Shown in pieces: positions 1 through 6,126 of a stretch of 9,236 nt of DNA (within the stretch, counting starts at the first letter, position 1; each line of letters begins with the position of its first letter). The stretch is from assembly GCA_022702195.1 (NCBI GenBank), contig JAKONB010000472.1, positions 1 through 9,236 on the forward strand, read 5' to 3'. This stretch comes from Beijerinckiaceae bacterium. GTDB lineage: Bacteria > Pseudomonadota > Alphaproteobacteria > Rhizobiales > Beijerinckiaceae. Under the pieces are notes generated by a model. The model ran no database searches. It had not been told where the DNA came from and saw only the letters and a program-made list of their open reading frames with translations. A program made the translations under genes and the position numbers.

Positions 1-147
1 GAAGGCGCGCCCGGGACCAAGGCGGTGGAGCGGGAACCGATGGTCCGACGGCGTCTTGCCGTCCCGAAGGATGGGCGCCTGAAGCGTGTTGCGCGAAAAG
101 GCCCCAGGCGGCAGACCGAGCGAACAAGAAAGAGTCGAGGAAACCCC

Positions 148-546
148 ATGCCGAAACAGGCCCTGGCGACGATGCTGCTCCTCGCCCTCCTGGGCGCGCC
201 CGCCCTGGCGCAGCCGGCCCCCGGGGACGGACCGCCGCCGGCCCCCGAGAATCGGCCGCCGGAGACCCCCGCCGAACGGCAGAGGAACAACGCCGCCAAG
301 CTCGCGGGACTGCTCGGTTTCGTGAATCAGTCCTGTCCGGATATCCAGTCCGACAAGGAGCGCTTCAAGACCGTGGTGGCGGGGCTCGGCGTCCCGTACG
401 ACGATCTCGCCCATGGCGACCTGCAACTGCGCGCTCGCGCCTATATGGAGATCTACGCCAAGGATACGGCCGCCAGCTGCGCCCGCGCCGTCACGAATTT
501 CGGCGAGACCGGAACCACGATCCCCGGCCTGATCATCAAGCGCTGA
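148..546 (+). CDS. Small exported protein of unknown function
   Basis: A 132-residue protein. I chose the ATG at 148 because GAGGA (137-141) sits six bases upstream and the protein then opens with a clean Sec signal peptide: a Lys near the N-terminus, a Leu/Ala core and an ALA|Q cleavage site after residue 21. The same frame is open from 25, but that Arg-rich stretch looks like leader DNA. The mature protein has a Pro-rich segment (about 22-43) followed by a mostly helical domain (about 45-125). The two cysteines, 63 and 111, could form a disulfide in the periplasm. I recognise no catalytic motif and cannot name the family; it loosely recalls small alphaproteobacterial periplasmic proteins with two spaced cysteines. 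It converges on the next gene with only 19 bases between stop codons. A 6-bp hairpin (47-63, loop 53-57) lies in its leader and may belong to an upstream gene. Confidence 0.8.
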   Translation: MPKQALATMLLLALLGAPALAQPAPGDGPPPAPENRPPETPAERQRNNAAKLAGLLGFVNQSCPDIQSDKERFKTVVAGLGVPYDDLAHGDLQLRARAYMEIYAKDTAASCARAVTNFGETGTTIPGLIIKR

Positions 547-565
547 GCGTGTGCCCGGCGCCGGC

Positions 566-847
566 CTATGGTGATCGATGCGCGCACCGATACGGCTTGC
601 GGTCCTCCGAAGCCATGTAACTGACATAGCCGCCGGAGGTCCGGCAGGCCGCCCCGAACGCATCGAGGTTCCACTTCTCGGCGAGGGCGAGGCTCAAGGG
701 AACGAGCGTCACCAGGAGCAGGAATCCGGCCGTCAAACCGAGGACCCAGCCGCTTCCCCTCGGATGCGACGGAGGGGAGGGCCATTCCGGCGGCAAGGGC
801 GCCAGGAAGGCGAGGGTCGTGAGTTCGAGATAGGCAGCCGCGCTCAT
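566..847 (-). CDS. Small single-pass membrane protein, unknown function
   Basis: A 93-residue protein read on the minus strand. The ATG at 845-847 is chosen because a strong ribosome binding site, AGGAAGG (complement of 853-859), lies five to six bases before it; the frame stays open to 982, but that extension is Arg-rich and lacks such a site. The N-terminus is mildly hydrophobic, a Pro-rich stretch covers about 18-30, and one clear transmembrane helix covers about 33-56 (Gly/Leu/Val/Ala-rich, ending AEKW). A polar tail with cysteines 68 and 88 and several aromatic residues follows. I recognise no family. It is divergent from the RMF-like gene and shares the 135-bp region 848-982 with it. 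The ribosome binding site, the membrane segment and the convergent layout support a real gene, but the composition alone would not prove it. Confidence 0.55.
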   Translation of the reverse strand: MSAAAYLELTTLAFLAPLPPEWPSPPSHPRGSGWVLGLTAGFLLLVTLVPLSLALAEKWNLDAFGAACRTSGGYVSYMASEDRKPYRCAHRSP

Positions 848-982
848 AGCGCCCTTCCTTAGCTTCCGCCGCCCGCCGGGCGACCGGGATGTCCCGCGCA
901 CGACGATGATCGGGCGACGCTGCCGACGCCTCGCCCTGGGATCCACGCGCCTTATGTTCCCTTCCAGCAGAGGAGAACACAC
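848..982. promoter_or_regulatory. Divergent intergenic region with no clear promoter match
   Basis: This 135-bp stretch separates the divergent starts at 847 (-) and 983 (+), so promoters for both should lie here. The only AT-rich patch is around 951-960, where TATGTT (953-958) could be a weak -10 element for the plus strand, but no convincing -35 lies at the right distance. I found no CtrA box and no paired GGAAC/CGTT motif of the general stress sigma factor. The ribosome binding site AGGAG of the plus-strand gene is at 971-975, seven bases before its ATG. Confidence 0.35.
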
Positions 983-1174
983 ATGGCGATCACGTCAAAC
1001 CGGGCGATGGACGAGGGCAAGGCCGCCAAGATGGCCGGCCAATCCGATTCCGCCAATCCGTATCCGGCCGGCTCACAGAACAGCGCCGACTGGCTCGAGG
1101 GCTACACCTACGACGAGACCGAACAGAACGTCGATCGGGACGAGAGCGGGTCTGAGCAGGTCAAGACCTTGTAG
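983..1174 (+). CDS. Ribosome modulation factor-like (RMF/CrpP-type) small protein
   Basis: A 63-residue protein with a strong AGGAG seven bases before the ATG. Residues about 7-41 follow the RMF pattern: Arg-Ala, then Gly, Ala, Ala-Gly-x-Ser, an invariant-looking Pro-Tyr (NPY), and Ser-x-x-Trp-Leu-x-Gly-Tyr. From memory, E. coli RMF has RA...G..A..AG.S....PY......S.WL.GW, so the match covers nearly all signature positions with about one residue of indel. RMF binds the 30S subunit near the anti-Shine-Dalgarno region and drives ribosome dimerisation in starvation; CrpP-type proteins share the fold and have a disputed link to fluoroquinolone modification. Unlike basic E. coli RMF, this protein is acidic (about 12 Asp/Glu against 5 Lys/Arg), with an acidic tail after residue 42. 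The family call is fairly sure; a ribosome-hibernation role is inference. It stands alone, with no operon partner. Confidence 0.7.
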   Translation: MAITSNRAMDEGKAAKMAGQSDSANPYPAGSQNSADWLEGYTYDETEQNVDRDESGSEQVKTL

Positions 1175-1265
1175 CACGCCTCCGCCGCCTTCGGGCTGGC
1201 CGGTTCGTCGCGAGACAATGCGGCGCGGAGGGGGAAAGGTGTTTTCGCGGGTTGCGGGGATCCTG

Positions 1266-1332
1266 TAAAATGTCGGCCCATGAAGACCGAATCCTCCCTT
1301 GCGGAGATCGCCGCGCTTAAGCGCCCGTTAGC
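1266..1332 (+). promoter_or_regulatory. Probable promoter of the TPR gene with a near-consensus CtrA box
   Basis: At 1317-1332 the sequence reads TTAA, seven bases, TTAGC, one mismatch from the CtrA consensus TTAA-N7-TTAAC. A GANTC site (GAATC, 1289-1293), the target of the CcrM methyltransferase, lies 24 bases before it. TAAAAT at 1266-1271 is a possible separate -10 element, with only a weak TTTTCG -35 candidate (1242-1247). The region is formally open in frame with the large downstream gene, but it uses rare codons such as TTA and lacks a ribosome binding site at 1280, so I read it as regulatory rather than coding. Confidence 0.45.
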
Positions 1333-1364
1333 CTCGATGGGCGAGGGTGCGGGTCGGTGTGGCG

Positions 1365-1401
1365 GCGGGCACCCGGCGCGGTTCGCGTGCCGGGTGCCCG
1401 C
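1365..1401 (+). promoter_or_regulatory. Strong GC-rich hairpin in the leader of the TPR gene
   Basis: Perfect 13-bp arms at 1365-1377 and 1389-1401 extend inward through one G-T wobble and two more pairs, giving a 16-bp stem closed by a GTTCG loop (1381-1385). There is no T-run after it, so a simple intrinsic terminator is unlikely. It ends four bases before the possible GTG start at 1406 and 19 bases before the ATG at 1421, a position where it could control translation or attenuate transcription. That role is inference. Confidence 0.5.
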
Positions 1402-1420
1402 GAGTGTGGCGTATCCTGCG

Positions 1421-4400
1421 ATGGCTCTGGGTGCCGGTATCGCGAACCGACGGCGTCGGCCTTGGGCCGGCCTTGGCGGGGCGCTGATCCTCTTCGGCGG
1501 TCTCCTCGTCGGCGGCGCGGCCGAGGCCGCGAAGGTGACGTCGATCAAAGGCAGCCAGGCGGGCCGCTATGGCCGCCTCGTGCTGACCTTCGACACCCGG
1601 GTGCCGGTGAAGACGCGCATGTCCGGTTCCGTGCTGGTGATCGCCTTCTCGCAGCCCAGCACCATGGTGTCCGAGCATATCGCGGCCGAGATGCCGGATT
1701 ACGTCTCGGCGGTCCGGCGCGACCCCGACGGGACCGGCCTGCGCCTCGCTCTCCAGCAGCCCTACCGCCTCAACGTGCAGGAGGCGGGCGAGACAATCTT
1801 CATCGATCTGCTCCCCAACGATTGGAGCGGCTTGCCGCCGCCGCTGCCGCCGGAGGTCGTGGCCGACCTGTTCCGCCGCACCCAGGCTGCCGAAGCGGCC
1901 CTGCGCGCGGTCAAGCCGCCGGTCGAGCCGAAGCGCCTGGCGCTCGAACTCGCGCATTTGCCCACGCTCACGCGCCTGACCTTGCCGGCGCCGCTCTCGG
2001 CCGTGGCCCGGTTTGACACCGCCGGGGCCGCGACCCGTCTGACCGTGCCGGGGGCTTGGCGCATCGACGACATCGCCACGCGCGGCCGTCTCAAGCCCGC
2101 CATCGACGCCCTGTCGGTGGAGGGCGATGCCGAGGGAACGCGCCTCCTCGTGACTCCGGCCGCCGGTTACGAGATCCGAACCTTCCGGGACGAGGACGGA
2201 GTGACCATCGACGTGGCCCGCAAGCCCGGGCCGGACGCGAAACCCCAAGTGCAGGCCGAGAAGGCGCCCGAACGCGAGACCGCGACGAAGCCCGACCCGC
2301 AGAAGCCGGAGCAGTCCCGGACCGTCGCCGAAGCCCCCAGGAATGCCGGACGCGTCGCATCGGCCCCCCAGCCGTTGGTCCGCCCCTCCGGACCCGGCCT
2401 GCTCTTCCCGTTCCGCCAGCGGCCCGCCGCCGCCCTCTTCGAGCGCGCGGGGACCGCCACACTGGTCTTCGAGACCTCCGAGCCCGTCACGATCCCGGCC
2501 GGCGACCGCGTGTTCGAGCCCGTGGGGCAACCCGTCCGGTCGGGCCAGTTCGTCGCCCTGCGGTTCAAGGTACCGCGCGAGCGCCTGCTCGACCTGATCC
2601 CGGCCGGCCCCGACGCGGCGCCGACGGGCTGGGAGCTGGTGGCCGGCGAGGGCCTCGCCGCCAGCGACGGACTGTCGGCCACCCGCGTCACCGGGCCGAA
2701 CGGCCGCATCTCCCTGGGCCTCCGGTTGCCCCATCCGGGCGGCGCCGGCTGGTTCGACCTCGATGGCGAGCGCATCGGCGTGGTGACCGGCTTCGGCCCG
2801 AACCCGGCCGGCATCCCCAAGCGTCAGGTCTTCGTGGATTTCGAATTGCTGCCGAGCCGGCAGGGCGTGGCGGTGCTGGCGAAGGCGGACGACCTCCTCG
2901 TGCGCCCCGACATCGACGGCGTCTCCATCAGCCGCGAGGGCGGCATGGCCGTGTCCGGGGTAGCGCACGGCGCCGAGCAGCCCCTGGGCGCGATCAACGG
3001 GCTCGTGGTGGAGCGCGGCCCTTGGGAGGCGTCGCGCCGCGGCAGCGCCCGCGACCTGTTCCGGGACCAGCTCGCCGCCGCCGCCGATGCCCCGCGCGCC
3101 CTGCGCGGCCCGCTGCGGCTGGTGCTCGCCAAGAGCCTCCTCGCCAACGGTCTCGGCATCGAAGCCATGAGTGCCCTGGAGGCGGCCTCGGCCGACGATC
3201 CGGTGATCGCGACGCAACGCGACGTTCCGCTTCTCACGGTCATCGCGCAGGCCATGATGGGCCGTGTCGTCGATGCGCGGAAGGGATTGGCGACAGACCT
3301 GCTCAGGGGCGACCCTGAGGCTCGGCTGTGGCAGGCTTACGTCGATGCCCTCGATGGCCGTTGGGTCGCCGCCGATACGGCGTTCCGTGAGACCGCCACG
3401 GTGCTCGAACGCTACCCGGACGACCTGCAGGCGACCCTGCGCACGGCGGCGGCCGAAGCGGCGGTGGAGACCGGCGATTGGGATTCCGCCAACCGCCAGA
3501 TCATCGCCGCGGGGGCGCGGGCGAATGACCGCCTGACCCAGCAGCGCCTCGCCCTGTTGCGGGCGCGCATCGACGAGGTCACCGGCCAGACCGTGGCGGC
3601 GCTCGACGCCTACGAGAAGCTCGGAAACACCGCCGAGGCACCCGTCTCGATCGCGGCCCGTCTGCGCGGCGCGATCCTCGGCCAGGTGTCGGGCAAGCTG
3701 CCCGTCGACGAGGCCATCGAGCGCTTGGAGACGCTGGCGCAGATCTGGCACGGCGGCGACATCGCGCCCAAGGCGATCGGCGCCCTGGCGCAGCTCTATA
3801 CGAAGGCCGGGCGTTGGCGTCAGGCCTTCCTGACCGCGCGGCGCGCCGATGCCCTCGGTCCGGATACACCGGTGGCCCGCAGCGTCCACGACGCGGCGCA
3901 GGCCCTGTTTGACGACCTCTTCCTGAGTGAGAAGGGCAAGGGCCTGTCCGGCGTCGAGGCGCTGGCCCTCTACTTCGACTTCAAGGATTTCGCGCCCGTC
4001 GGCCGGCGCGGTGACGAGATCGTCCGCCGCCTCGCCGATCAGCTGGTCGAGCTCGATCTCCTCGATCCGGCGGCGGAGCTGCTGCAACATCAGGTCGACC
4101 ATCGCCTTACCGGGCCAGCGCGCTCAGGCGTCGCCACCCGCCTGGCGACGATCCAGTTGATGAACGGCATGCCGCTCAAGGCGTTGCAGGTCCTCGACGC
4201 GACCTATCTGCCCGAGCTGCCCGAGGATCTCCGTCGTGCCCGCACCCTGCTGCGGGCCCGCGCCTTGTCCGACCTGTCGCGCACCGACCTCGCCCTGGAG
4301 ACGATCGACGAGGAGACGGGCGCCGATGCGGTGCGTCTGCGCGCCGATATCCTCTGGACCGGCCGCCGCTGGCGCGAGGCCGGCGAGGCGCATGAGGCGC

Positions 4401-4765
4401 TGGTGGGCGAGGCTTGGCGCGCGCGCGCCCCCCTCGACGATACCGCTCGGACCGACGTGCTGCGCAGCGCCATCGCGTATGGCCTCGCGGGAGAAACCCT
4501 CGGTCTCGAGCGTCTGCGCGCCAAGTTCGCCGGGCCGATGTCCGAGAGTGTCGATGCCCGGAGCTTCACCCTGCTGACGCAGCCGAACGCCGTGCGCACG
4601 CAGGGTTTCCGCGAGATCGCCCAGAAGGCCACCAGCGCAGAGACCCTGCAGGCCTTCCTCGCCGAGTACCGTAAGCGCTACCCGGACACCGCCGTGCCGG
4701 CCCCGGTCAAGCGCGATCCGGAGGCCCGCGCCGATGCGCCGGCCGGAGGCGCCCCGCCGGGGTGA
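1421..4765 (+). CDS. Large exported AMIN-like/TPR repeat protein, possibly flagellum-associated
   Basis: About 1114 residues from the ATG at 1421. This start is preferred because it puts a signal peptide at the N-terminus (RRRRP, then a Gly/Leu/Ile core and GAAEA cleavage near residue 36). GTG 1406 and ATG 1280 are alternatives, but none has a good ribosome binding site. Residues about 37-136 alternate short beta strands as in AMIN-like cell-envelope domains. A Pro/Lys/Glu-rich linker spans about 266-326, and a second beta-rich part covers about 327-536, starting with an FPF...AALFERAG...LVFET stretch. From about 540 to 1083 the protein is helical with TPR-like units, clearest near 684-715, 785-810, 903-926 and 972-994 (Gly-x-Trp/Pro followed by Ala). 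The tail is Pro/Ala-rich. It should act in the periplasm or outer envelope as a scaffold. The flagellar link rests only on nearby genes and the upstream CtrA-like site; the exact role is unknown. Confidence 0.8.
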   Translation: MALGAGIANRRRRPWAGLGGALILFGGLLVGGAAEAAKVTSIKGSQAGRYGRLVLTFDTRVPVKTRMSGSVLVIAFSQPSTMVSEHIAAEMPDYVSAVRRDPDGTGLRLALQQPYRLNVQEAGETIFIDLLPNDWSGLPPPLPPEVVADLFRRTQAAEAALRAVKPPVEPKRLALELAHLPTLTRLTLPAPLSAVARFDTAGAATRLTVPGAWRIDDIATRGRLKPAIDALSVEGDAEGTRLLVTPAAGYEIRTFRDEDGVTIDVARKPGPDAKPQVQAEKAPERETATKPDPQKPEQSRTVAEAPRNAGRVASAPQPLVRPSGPGLLFPFRQRPAAALFERAGTATLVFETSEPVTIPAGDRVFEPVGQPVRSGQFVALRFKVPRERLLDLIPAGPDAAPTGWELVAGEGLAASDGLSATRVTGPNGRISLGLRLPHPGGAGWFDLDGERIGVVTGFGPNPAGIPKRQVFVDFELLPSRQGVAVLAKADDLLVRPDIDGVSISREGGMAVSGVAHGAEQPLGAINGLVVERGPWEASRRGSARDLFRDQLAAAADAPRALRGPLRLVLAKSLLANGLGIEAMSALEAASADDPVIATQRDVPLLTVIAQAMMGRVVDARKGLATDLLRGDPEARLWQAYVDALDGRWVAADTAFRETATVLERYPDDLQATLRTAAAEAAVETGDWDSANRQIIAAGARANDRLTQQRLALLRARIDEVTGQTVAALDAYEKLGNTAEAPVSIAARLRGAILGQVSGKLPVDEAIERLETLAQIWHGGDIAPKAIGALAQLYTKAGRWRQAFLTARRADALGPDTPVARSVHDAAQALFDDLFLSEKGKGLSGVEALALYFDFKDFAPVGRRGDEIVRRLADQLVELDLLDPAAELLQHQVDHRLTGPARSGVATRLATIQLMNGMPLKALQVLDATYLPELPEDLRRARTLLRARALSDLSRTDLALETIDEETGADAVRLRADILWTGRRWREAGEAHEALVGEAWRARAPLDDTARTDVLRSAIAYGLAGETLGLERLRAKFAGPMSESVDARSFTLLTQPNAVRTQGFREIAQKATSAETLQAFLAEYRKRYPDTAVPAPVKRDPEARADAPAGGAPPG

Positions 4766-4904
4766 AAACGTCGCGGCGAGCGTCCGTGAATTCCGTGCAC
4801 AAACGCCGGAAGGCGCGCAACAAAACCGGGCCGCTCACGTTCTGGATTCAACCTCCAGCAACAGCCCGGTGCACCTTCGCGAGAAGGGCCGAAAGGTCTC
4901 CCTC

Positions 4905-5081
4905 ATGCTCACGAACTCGACGTTCTCCAAGCCGGCCGGCAAGACCCATCTGGACATCCACGACCTGGAGCAGCGCTCCACCATGGCGAGCCGCCTTGGC
5001 GTCTCCGAGGACCGCCTGCGCAAGGCCGTGCGGATCGTGGGCACGCGCATCTCGACCCTCGCGAGCTACTTCGAGCGCTGA
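4905..5081 (+). CDS. DUF3606-type small protein
   Basis: A 58-residue protein starting at the ATG at 4905, with GAAAGG (4891-4896) eight bases upstream. The frame is open back to 4734, but that would overlap the preceding gene and lacks DUF3606-like sequence. Residues about 15-50 follow the pattern I know for DUF3606: an Asp/Ile-containing start, a Glu, then LGVS-E-x-LR-x-AV-x-x-VG (residues 31-46). Family members are typically 55-65 residues, of unknown function, and may form a small helical DNA-binding-like fold. The gene is separated by 139 bases from the TPR gene and ends 27 bases before a strong terminator. It may have its own promoter in 4766-4904, where I see no clear motif. The assignment comes from pattern recall, not a search. 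Confidence 0.65.
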   Translation: MLTNSTFSKPAGKTHLDIHDLEQRSTMASRLGVSEDRLRKAVRIVGTRISTLASYFER

Positions 5082-5108
5082 TCCATCCGATCCGCTCCGC
5101 AGGACGAC

Positions 5109-5153
5109 GAACGACACGAGGGGCGTCCGGACCGGGCGCCCCTCGTGTCGTTC
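5109..5153. terminator. Bidirectional hairpin terminator between DUF3606 gene and fliP
   Basis: Perfect 17-bp arms lie at 5109-5125 and 5137-5153, with an 11-base loop that can add one wobble and two C-G pairs. The gene on the plus strand ends at 5081 and fliP on the minus strand ends at 5152, so the stem serves two convergent transcripts. The right arm overlaps two bases of the fliP stop codon (complement of 5152-5154). No long T-run follows on either strand, as is common in GC-rich genomes. Confidence 0.75.
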
Positions 5154-5898
5154 AGCTGCCGTAACTCTGGACGAGGGAGCCGGCCACCAGGGTCCAGCCG
5201 TCCACGAGGACGAAGAAGATCAGCTTGAACGGCAGCGCCACGGTGGCGGGCGGGACCATCATCATGCCCACTGCCATCAGGATCGAGGCGACCACGAGGT
5301 CGATGATCAGGAAGGGGATGAACAGGAGGAACCCGATTTCGAAGGCGCGACGCAGCTCCGAGATCATGAAGGCCGGGGTGACGATCTCGATCCCGACCCC
5401 CTCGGGTCCGGACGGCGTCGGCACCTTGGCCATGTCGAGGAACAGCTTCAGGTCCTTCTCCCGGACATTGCGCAGCATGAAGGTCTTGAACGGGGCCGAG
5501 GCGCGCTCGAAGGCGACGCTCTGGGTGATCTGGCCGGCGATGAGCGGTTCGATTCCGGTGCGGTAGGCTTCGCGTCCGACGGGTGCCATCACGAACGCGG
5601 TGAGGAACAGGGCGAGGCTGGTGACCACCGCGTTGGGCGGCGCGCTCTGGGTGCCCAGAGCGGAACGCAGGATCGAGAGGACCACCACGATCCGGGTGAA
5701 CGAGGTGGCCATGACCAGCACGGAGGGCGCCAGCGCCAGGACGGTGATGAGTGCGACGAGCTGAAGCGCCCGCTCGGTCACCCCACCGGCCCCGAGATCC
5801 ATCGACAGACTCTGCGCCTGCGCGGAACCGACGAGGAGCACCGATGCCATGAGGGCGGCCAGTGCCGGGAGGAAGGGACACGGACGGAGTCGGATCAT
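5152..5898 (-). CDS. fliP: FliP, flagellar type III export gate membrane protein
   Basis: A 248-residue protein, the usual FliP length. FliP forms the pentameric core of the FliPQR export channel in the basal-body membrane, through which rod, hook and filament subunits pass. Visible features in order: a cleavable signal peptide (1-28, AQA|Q); a first hydrophobic segment (about 45-66); the FliP signature SFTRIVVVLSILRSALGTQ (66-84) followed by PPN (87-89) and a second hydrophobic segment; the conserved FKTFMLRNVREKDLKLF (137-153); a helix with FLLFIPFLIIDLVVASILM (190-208); and MMMVPP (212-217) leading into the last membrane segment. Reading starts at the complement of 5896-5898, behind a weak GGAAA. 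The fliO gene lies 228 bases upstream on the same strand, so the two are probably co-transcribed. I see no missing residues; the assignment is firm. Confidence 0.97.
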   Translation of the reverse strand: MIRLRPCPFLPALAALMASVLLVGSAQAQSLSMDLGAGGVTERALQLVALITVLALAPSVLVMATSFTRIVVVLSILRSALGTQSAPPNAVVTSLALFLTAFVMAPVGREAYRTGIEPLIAGQITQSVAFERASAPFKTFMLRNVREKDLKLFLDMAKVPTPSGPEGVGIEIVTPAFMISELRRAFEIGFLLFIPFLIIDLVVASILMAVGMMMVPPATVALPFKLIFFVLVDGWTLVAGSLVQSYGS

Positions 5899-6126
5899 AC
5901 GGTTTCCGGCGAGCCAGTTCGCGAGCGACGTCGGTCGACGGCGCCGCTGTCGCCCCCCTATGCACGGGCGGACGCGACATCGAAAGGGTTGACCGCCCCA
6001 AGACCAGCCGAACTCGTGTCATCCGAAACCCGGCTGATCCCTCCGGGAGACGCGAAATCCGGGTTCGCTCGGGCGCCGCACCGGTTGGGCTGATCCGGCC
6101 AATGTCGGGATTGCCGGAAGGCGGGA
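5899..6126 (-). other. 228-base gap between fliO and fliP without a convincing gene
   Basis: Short frames cross this stretch but none has a ribosome binding site or recognisable protein character. A pair of 7-base inverted repeats (AACCCGG near 6029 and CCGGGTT near 6058) could form a weak hairpin. I see no CtrA box. It may hold a secondary fliP promoter, but no motif proves this. Such a gap is longer than usual inside a flagellar operon. Confidence 0.4.

Noticed and set aside
33..57. GGAAC at 33-37 as a general stress (EcfG-type) promoter
   Set aside because: No CGTT follows at 16-17 bases; the best nearby sequence is a poor match.
555..585. Palindromic CCGGCGCCGG (555-564) and a near-palindrome at 573-590 between convergent genes as a terminator
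   Set aside because: The first has no loop and the second has a mismatch and lies within a coding end; neither forms a convincing hairpin with a tail.
1179..1232. Imperfect inverted repeat after the RMF-like gene as a terminator
   Set aside because: The arms (CCTCCGCCGC and its partner) need a two-base bulge and a long loop, and no T-run follows; support is too weak.
1270..1320. A 16-codon leader peptide frame behind GGGGA at 1256-1260
   Set aside because: Spacing is plausible but it is too short and has no attenuation-like codon run; its stop falls inside the CtrA-like box, so chance is the simpler explanation.
1328..4102. A 924-codon open frame antisense to the TPR gene
   Set aside because: Long antisense frames are common in GC-rich coding DNA. 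The product is Arg/Gly/His-rich without domains, while the plus strand encodes a signal peptide and TPR-like repeats.
4762..6093. A 443-codon plus-strand frame opposite fliP
   Set aside because: It is a shadow of fliP: His/Asp/Gly/Arg-rich composition, no ribosome binding site, and it runs through the terminator at 5109-5153.
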